This document shows positions 58,094 through 64,000 of a stretch of 64,000 nucleotides of DNA, in pieces. The first letter of the stretch is position 1. Each line of letters opens with the position of its first letter. A program made the position numbers and the translations under genes. This stretch comes from Mytilus edulis (taxonomy: Eukaryota; Mollusca; Bivalvia; Mytilida; Mytilidae), in assembly GCF_963676685.1 (NCBI RefSeq), contig NC_092345.1, positions 45,963,838-46,027,837 of the forward strand, in the 5' to 3' direction. The notes beneath the pieces are model-generated. The model made no database searches and was not told where the DNA came from. It worked only from the letters and a program-made list of their open reading frames with translations.

Positions 58094-58858
58094 TTTTTCT
58101 TAACTGGCGATGTTGTGCGATGGTATAAGTTTCTTTTAATGCGTATGTTTTGACACAAACAATTGTCATAGGAATAACTAAAATATTGAATTGGCACTTC
58201 CGTATAATTGTTTGCACCTTATTACAATGTACAAACGTAAATTGTCTTAAGGTTTATTGCCATTTTGATAATCTTGTATCAACTGACACCTTAGGCGACA
58301 TGTGTGCCATCTTCGATGTGGGAAATCAACTAGATTAAGAATACACATAAAAAAAATCATCATTTTAATACATTAATCATAATATCTTGGGAGTAAATTA
58401 AATACTTTAACGAACTTACTATTGCATACAATTGATACATTTTGTCCATAAATATTTTTTTCTATCAGTTTATATTGACCTTAGAATACCTGACCAGCTG
58501 TCGTCACGGTCTATGGATGCACTCAGTATGATGATCGTAAATGAGATAAAACGAGGAAATTCTAATTTTACATTTTCTAAGGGAGGTTTAAAAATAGTTT
58601 TTTTTTAAAAGTCTAACTGCACTTTTTATACAAATATTTAAAAAACTTGCATTTTAAAATTTTAAATCAGTAATATCACATTTAAAATTTATTTATTAGT
58701 GAACACATTTGAAGTTTGTTAAATGTCTCCTGTCATACGATACATTTCCGGTACCCTAAAAATCATCCTGACAATAAATTATCACACAATTATGTCATTC
58801 AGTTTTATTGTTTCTATAGAAAACAAATATTTTTTCTCAAAATTAAATCATTCCGAAA
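58094..58858. other. Divergent spacer between the unknown gene and the transposase
   Basis: AT-rich, 765 bp. Both start codons face outward from it, so promoters for both genes would lie here. No terminal inverted repeat or clear promoter element is recognised. Confidence 0.4.
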
Positions 58859-59968
58859 ATGCCGAAATTTAAACTAACACATCATGACAATATGAAAATG
58901 TATACTCTGTACCAACAAGAATGGCCCGTGCATGCCATATTACGAAAGTTGTCCGCTGACGGTATAGATATTTCTTGGGGAGCTGTTAAAAATGTGATAA
59001 TTAAGTACCAACATGGTCGTGCTGGATATGAACATTTGTCAAGAAAGAAAATTCCGACATTCAAAAGTATTACAGATGCAGATATTGATTTTGTTAAATC
59101 TACACTTGATGAAAATCTAACTCAAACATGCAGTGACATTATGCGTCGTTTATCAGACAAGGGCACATTTACAATCAAATCTACCGTTCGAAAAATGATA
59201 GATCCAGCCGGATACACTGCATCAACACCTCGTTATGGACATATGATTCGTGAAGGAAATAAATTAAAGAGAGTTGAGTTTTGTAAGCAACTTATAGCAG
59301 TCAATGAACATTTTGACGATATCATATTCACATGAGGCAACCGTTCAACTTCACGATAATAAAGTTGTTATATACAGAAGAAAGGATTGCGTTGCTCCTG
59401 TACTGCCGAAGCCAAAGCATCCACTTAAAGTCCACGTTTGGGGAGGCATTAGCCGACGTGGTAAAATTTTGATCTTTGAAGGTATTCTAAAATCTGATTT
59501 CTTTGTGAATACTGTACTACGAGTTGGACTTTTGCCATTTATTAGACAAACTTATCCAGATCAGCACAGATTTCAACAAGACAATGACTCAAAACATCGT
59601 TCTAATCTTAGTAAGAGGTTTATGCAGGAAAATCAAATTAACTGGTGGGATATACTTTAATCCAATTGAAATGGTTTGGAGTATGATGAAGCAGCGGTTA
59701 AATAAGAAAAAAACTTTCAACTAAGAATGATCTAACCAGTGGAATTAAGGATTTTTGGAAGAATGACTTAACTGTTGAGCGATGCAACACTTTTATTGAC
59801 CACAATTTCAAGGTATTACCAGTTGCTGTGTTTATTGGTGGACGTGCAACAGGGGATTTACCAAAAAAGATTTCCCAAGAGAGATCAAGGTCGAGGTCAT
59901 TAAGTTATTTTAATGATCAGTTTGATTTAGAAGAGGTGAAAGAGAGACTTGCAGCAGTGAAACACTGA
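58859..59968 (+). pseudogene. Tc1/mariner-type transposase, broken by three frame disruptions
   Basis: The N-terminal 110 residues resemble the paired helix-turn-helix DNA-binding region of Tc1-type enzymes (WPVHAILRKLSADGIDISWG, LDENLTQTCSDIMRRLSDKG). The DDE core follows: FDDIIFT meets a 2-nt loss at about 59333, exactly where the first catalytic Asp is expected; VHVWGGISRRGKILIFEG and FQQDNDSKHRSN (second Asp) come next; then a disruption with loss of several residues at about 59650 before FNPIEMVWSMMKQR (third acidic residue, Glu). An extra A in an A-run near 59715 causes a third shift. After it the frame is open to TGA at 59966. The C-terminal tail is long and basic/acidic (SQERSRSRSLSYF, LEEVKERLAAVKH). 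Cannot encode an active enzyme as it stands. Terminal inverted repeats were not found by eye. Confidence 0.8.
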
Positions 59969-59998
59969 TTTAACAGAAAAACAGAGTCATAAATAAAC

Positions 59999-60034
59999 AG
60001 TCCTTTTAAGGACTACCAAATTATTCAAAAAGAG
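59999..60034 (+). promoter_or_regulatory. Histone-type 3' stem-loop and downstream purine-rich element
   Basis: Thirty nt after the transposase stop lies agtccttttaaggact, a perfect 6-bp stem with a TTTA loop, followed by accaaa and, 11 nt after the stem, caaaaagag. This is the arrangement of replication-dependent histone mRNA ends: stem with a U-A closing pair, UUUA/UUUC loop, ACCA-type flank, then a CAAGAAAGA-like U7-binding element. The only deviation in the stem is A-T in place of the first G-C pair. No histone coding sequence is present in the window. Confidence 0.65.
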
Positions 60035-60744
60035 TCTAAAATGTTGTAGTTTGTATGATGAGTGTCTTCAGATACATATTAATGTAATTAATTCTTGAAG
60101 TCCTTCTTCTCTATTCCATAACTTTAATTTATTTGTCTATTCTTTATATTTGAACACGTCAAAATATTTTTTTGGCTCATGTTTCAATATTCTAAATTTC
60201 CCCATCTAAACCTATATTTTAGTTCACCAATATGCTCTATTCTTGTTTTTGTTTGTTTGCTAGAACGATTTTCTCTATACTTTATTTTTTTTGGCCTATT
60301 CATGCTATAATTCTATATTCTGAATATGAAATAATTAAAAGTAGCACCCTTCATCTGTTAAACAATATTAGGCAAAAAACAAATAAACAAAATAGAAATA
60401 AAAAGAAATAAAATTAATAAAACTAAACTAAAAAAGCATATATCATGTTAAAAAGGTCAGTTTCTTTATTGAAATATTTGAAACATTTATTTTCTTCTTC
60501 CCCTTTGGATAATATTAGTTTGTACCTGTAAAAGAAACAAAATTCGAAATTATTAGCTGATAACATATTTGTGAACAAAGTTTTTATAGTTATCATGGTT
60601 ATGTAACAGTTTATCAGTCATGCTCCTTGATTCAGGTAACCTTAAGTGCTGAACAGCATGAGATCACACCTGGTTTTTGTGTCTGTCCTTTAGACTGTCA
60701 TGTCAGACACAATGTCTCTCAAAGTTATCAATCTCAGCATGTGC
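60035..60744. other. No gene seen
   Basis: AT-rich, with A-rich runs near 60370-60430. Text resembling ctctattccataactttaat and ctgctatattctgaat-type phrases looks like repeat debris. Nothing supported. Confidence 0.4.
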
Positions 60745-61045
60745 TTAAGAGTACTGTATAGTTGTTAATGTCTGTGTCATTTTGGTCTCTTGTGGACAGT
60801 TGTCTCATCGGCAATCATACCACATATTCTTTTTTATATCATAATAGATACCAGGATTAAATTATGTATTTAAGCCAGACGCGCGTTTCGTCTACAAAAG
60901 ACTCATCAGTGACGCTCGCATCAAAGCCTTAGTATTTAAAAAAAAATCAAGACTTTTGTAAGCAGTTAATTGATAAATATGACCATATCAATGATAATCC
61001 ATGTCAGCCCACTGAAGTGCTGACTACTGGGCTGGTGATACATAT
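60745..61045. repeat. Family A end (reverse) joined to family B
   Basis: 60750-60835 (tgttaatgtctgtgtcattt, ttgtctcatcggcaatcata, ccacatattcttttttatat) is the inverse of the family A head. 60845-61040 holds taccaggattaaattatgta, gccagacgcgcgtttcgtct, acaaaagactcatcagtgac, gctcgcatcaaagcc and ends with gctgactactgggctggtga. Confidence 0.75.
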
Positions 61046-61084
61046 TTAAAACAAGTTGTTATTGTTGGCATTATTTTTAGGATA

Positions 61085-61580
61085 GACCAAAGGAGGTAGG
61101 TTCCTTATACTAACGACATTGGGGACATGATCACTTTTATATGCCACTAGTCTAAATACCACATGTTAAGATAGTTGGTAAGATAACTGCTTTACATAGT
61201 GTGCTAGTGACCTAATACGATATATGGGGTCAGTAAATTCCATAAGAAAAAATTCCAACAATAGCAATAGTTTGACTTACCGCCATATTTACGACTGCTG
61301 TGTAGGATGTTTGAACCAGACACGTCATCAAAAATCGTATGACAACAACCAGACTGTCCGAGTTTACACTCTCGAGTCGAGCCTAATACTAACGGCATTG
61401 AGCAAATGTTGAGGACTTGATCACTTTTATATGCCACTAGTCTAGATACCACATGTTAAGATAGTTGGTAAGATAACCTTTTTTACATAGTGTGCTAGTG
61501 ACATAATACGATACATGGGGTCAGTAAATTTCGTATGAAAACTGACCCAATATATATCGTATTAGGTCACTAGCCCACTA
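61085..61580. repeat. Direct-repeat and palindrome unit enclosing an exon-1 fragment
   Basis: 61097-61248 and 61385-61540 are direct repeats of about 150 bp (gatcacttttatatgccact, ccacatgttaagatagttgg, tagtgtgctagtgac). The second runs into its own inverse (61541-61580, actgacccaatatatatcgt to agcccacta), forming a palindrome with 61488-61525. Between the direct repeats lies the exon-1 fragment 61281-61381. Confidence 0.7.
61281..61381 (-). pseudogene. VMO-I-like gene exon 1 fragment with splice donor
   Basis: The minus-strand frame reads STRECKLGQSGCCHTIFDDV, then SGSNILHSSRKYGG, up to an intact donor gtaag. It matches residues 75-107 of the intact gene with few changes. The part of exon 1 with start codon and signal region is missing; the sequence breaks at the ctcgagtcgag block into a repeat. 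Confidence 0.75.
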
Positions 61581-61859
61581 TCTAACTAATTATACTAATT
61601 GTGTACTGTCTCTGAAATACAAACTGAATGAATTTAGTAACTAACGATTTTTTTAATTCTAAATCGTTGTACGAGATTTGAACACCGTTTTTAGATACAA
61701 CAACATTCTTAAAATCTATATCCAACAGAATATTTGAACTGGATGGAAGATGGAAGAAATTATGACAAATAGATTAAAGTATGTATACATAAGATTAAAA
61801 TTTTACCAACGTTAGAGAAACGAACTTGACAGAAACAAGCCAAACCGTTGTTTTTACCT

Positions 61860-62271
61860 TTTACAAATTTGGAAATGCCTCATGCATGCAACCAACTTTG
61901 ATGACATTTTAGCAAAAATATAGGACATATTACTAATTTTAACGCTGAATTTTCAACCCTTTTTAAGGAAAAATGAAATGATCAATGTTTACATTATGTC
62001 TTGAAAAGAAAAGTTTGCCAGAAACGGTCTTAAGATTATAAAAGCTCTGTAAATAAATAAGGAAATAAGTGATTTAGTCATTTACAGTTTATATTCAATG
62101 TTGTTGATAATATTTTGTTACGAAAATGATGGCTGCTTACTGAAAATGTGCAGCTTCCTCATGATCTCATTCAGGGGGATGGGTGTTGATATTCTGAACT
62201 TCTTGCATCATAAGCAGTTTCACGATTTAAAGAAGAAAAAAAAATCCAACATTAGCAATAGTTTGACTTAC
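61860..62271 (-). repeat. Duplicate of intron 1 of the VMO-I-like gene
   Basis: ttggaaatgcctcatgcatg, gatgatggctgcttactga-type text (62126) and tcattcagggggatgggt match 50640-51005 in order. Together with the exon fragment at 62272-62349 this is probably the 5' part of the broken duplicate gene, pushed 6 kb away from exon 2 by insertions. Confidence 0.65.
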
Positions 62272-62349
62272 CGCCAAATTTACGACTGCTGTGTAGAAGG
62301 TTTGAACAAGACACGTCACCAAAAATCGTATGACAACAACCAGACTGTC
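62272..62349 (-). pseudogene. VMO-I-like gene exon 1 fragment, cut by a LINE
   Basis: Minus-strand frame: DSLVVVIRFLVTCLVQ-shadow on one frame, while the homologous frame follows the LGQSGCCHTIF, SCSNLLHSSKFGG-like text with donor gtaag at 62267-62271. Homology stops at cagactgtc (62349), where LINE sequence begins. Both the preserved donor and the duplicated intron below it show that this was a true exon. Confidence 0.65.
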
Positions 62350-63760
62350 AAACGCTTGTAAATTTTGAAGAAAAAGTAAAAAAAATACAGAGCCTGCTAA
62401 ATTCCTGGGTTTATAGAGATTTAACATATATGAGAAAGATCACTGTCATTAAATCACTTGCTCTACCTATTCTAATTCAATCATTGACAGTTTTGCCAAA
62501 TCCGCCGGATGATAAAATAAAATAAATTCAAAATATTTTTTTTAGTTTCTTGTGGTCAAGAAAAACAGACAAGATTAAAAGAAAAGTTATGATAGGGTTA
62601 TTCGCAAATGGGGGGTTGAAAATGCCAGATATAAGATCCTTTTGTTATTCATTAAAGATGACATGGATAAATAAACTTTTAGACCCCTTAAATATATATC
62701 CCCATGGAAAACATTGTTGATAGATCAATACAACAGATTAGGAGCAGACAAAATATGGTTGATGACCCCTGATGGTATCCAAAAGATTTCTTCAAATTTA
62801 ATAATTTCTGGAAAGATATTTTACTAAACTGGAATATCCTAAACACTGTCACTAATGGCACTGCTGAAGGGATCATGAAACAATCCATATGGCTAAACAA
62901 GAGTTTAAAAATTAATAATAAAACTGTCTTTTACCAGAGGTGGTTTGAATCAGGAGTTTTCTTTATAGGTGATTTACTTGATGAAAACAGTAATTTTTTT
63001 ACTTTAAAAGAACTCTGCGAAAAATATAATCTTAATATTAATGCTGCATATGATACCAAAAGACTGGAAAAATTTAAAGACTACTTCAGAGAAAATTACT
63101 CACATATCTAACGATAAATTTGAATTTATAAAAAACAATAAAAAGTCATGTCAGTTCTTTTATGAAAAATTGTTGTCAATGTATACAGAACGTCCTACAA
63201 AACAAGAAGACAAAATGTATAAGGAACTAGGCACTCATATAGAAAATTGGGATTTCATTCATAGTTTACCATTTTGTTGCACTAAAAACAACAAATTTAG
63301 TATGTTCCAGTTTACGATTTTACATAGAACTCTCGCTACAAATGCATTATTGCAGAAATACGGGTTAAAAGAAACTAACTTAATATGTAGTTTCTGTAAT
63401 GAAACTAAAGAAACTATAATTCACCTTTTCTGGGAATGTATCCTAGTTAGAAATTGGTGGTAAGAAATTGCAGAACTTTTTCTAGTTGAAAATAATTTAA
63501 CTTTAATTTTTAATGTGGAAAATATTGTTCTTGGGTCAGAGTCTTGGGATATTTCCCTAAACTTATTCACTATTCTGGTTAAATATTACATTTATACATG
63601 TCGCTTTAATACTTCATTACCGACTCTTACAGGGGTCATAGCTATGATTAAAAATTCCTACCAAATAGAAAAAATATCTACCTCCTTTTACAGATCCCCT
63701 AGAGAAGGAGAGAAATTTGATAGTAAATGGGAATTAATTAAAAACTTAGTTCACATGTGA
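62350..63760 (+). pseudogene. 5'-truncated L1-like non-LTR retrotransposon (ORF2 C-terminal half)
   Basis: The translation shows the post-RT segment typical of L1-like ORF2 proteins: RDLTYMRKITVIKSLALPIL, LTVLPNPPDD, IQNIFFSFLWSRKTDKIKR, NGGLKMPDIRSFCYSLKMTW. It continues through 62875-63460 with FQFTILHRTLATNALLQKYG and a CCHC-type CSFCNETKETIIHLFWEC. The final part ends at TGA 63758. There is an in-frame TAA at about 62522, frameshifts near 62700, 62815 and 63100, and a TAA at 63461. The endonuclease and most of the RT are missing. This copy cannot move by itself. Confidence 0.75.
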
Positions 63761-64000
63761 GGAGAGATCTTTCTATTTATGTACTTACTTAAGGCTTTAT
63801 AATAGTTCATTTAGAATTAATAATATGTTGATGCACATCACAACTGGACAGTGATTTGTGTGCATCTTAAAAGTACTATCTATGTTTATTGCTATTGTTA
63901 TATATATATTGATTTACTAGTTTTTGTTTGATTGTATTTGAATTATCTCCCCCAGACTTAGGTTGACATTTATTATGTGACTCTGTCCAACATGTTGTCC
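63761..64000. other. LINE 3' UTR or flank
   Basis: AT-rich. No poly-A tail or target duplication could be fixed by eye, so the 3' end of the LINE is not placed. The missing 5' part of VMO-I-like exon 1 is not found before the window ends. Confidence 0.4.

Noticed and set aside
58100..60740. Terminal inverted repeats of the Tc1/mariner-type element
   Set aside because: I searched both flanks by eye and found no convincing inverse pair, so the element limits are not given.

Overview
This window looks like AT-rich genomic DNA from a marine bivalve, most likely a mussel (Mytilus or a close relative). The evidence is spliced genes with GT-AG introns, SINE-like and other dispersed repeats of a kind I recall from mussel genomes, a Penelope-type reverse transcriptase, and very little coding DNA. 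All coordinates come from reading the sequence by eye. Family names come from recognised motifs, not from a search.

Three multi-exon genes can be modelled. (1) A plus-strand monocarboxylate-transporter-like (SLC16/MFS) gene spans 8871-19835 with six coding exons and encodes 547 aa. Its last exon, which carries TM12 and the C-tail, has a well-conserved second copy at 30204-30343. (2) A minus-strand gene at 46023-51344 (four coding exons, 286 aa) joins a cysteine-rich PAN/apple-like N-terminus to a vitelline membrane outer layer protein I (VMO-I) domain. A tandem duplicate (exons at 52967-56187, with exon-1 scraps at 61.3 and 62.3 kb) is broken, and at least five orphan pieces of the terminal exon lie at 41.7-42.9, 45.6 and 52.5 kb. 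(3) A minus-strand two-exon gene of unknown function lies at 57037-58093 (221 aa), head to head with a frameshifted Tc1/mariner-type transposase (58859-59968). A partial exon of a fourth, unidentified gene lies at the left edge (1-214, minus).

Layout: 0-8.8 kb is repeat debris plus the left-edge exon. 8.9-19.9 kb is the transporter gene; its intron 2 holds a 2.16-kb DNA element with perfect 29-bp terminal inverted repeats. 18.2-31.2 kb is a scrambled duplication of transporter intron 5 and exon 6, mixed with inverted repeats and tandem arrays. 31.4-33.1 kb holds a minisatellite and a Penelope-type RT remnant. 33-41 kb appears gene-free and includes a pair of about 300-bp inverted arms around a MITE-like element. 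41.7-62.3 kb is the VMO-I-like cluster with the unknown gene and the transposase inserted. 62.35-63.76 kb is the 3' part of an L1-like LINE that joins directly onto an exon-1 copy.

The most unusual signals are a histone-type 3' stem-loop with a purine-rich downstream element 30 nt after the transposase stop, two fold-back elements sharing a layout (58-66 bp arms and a related 15-nt loop), and the duplicated transporter terminal exon.
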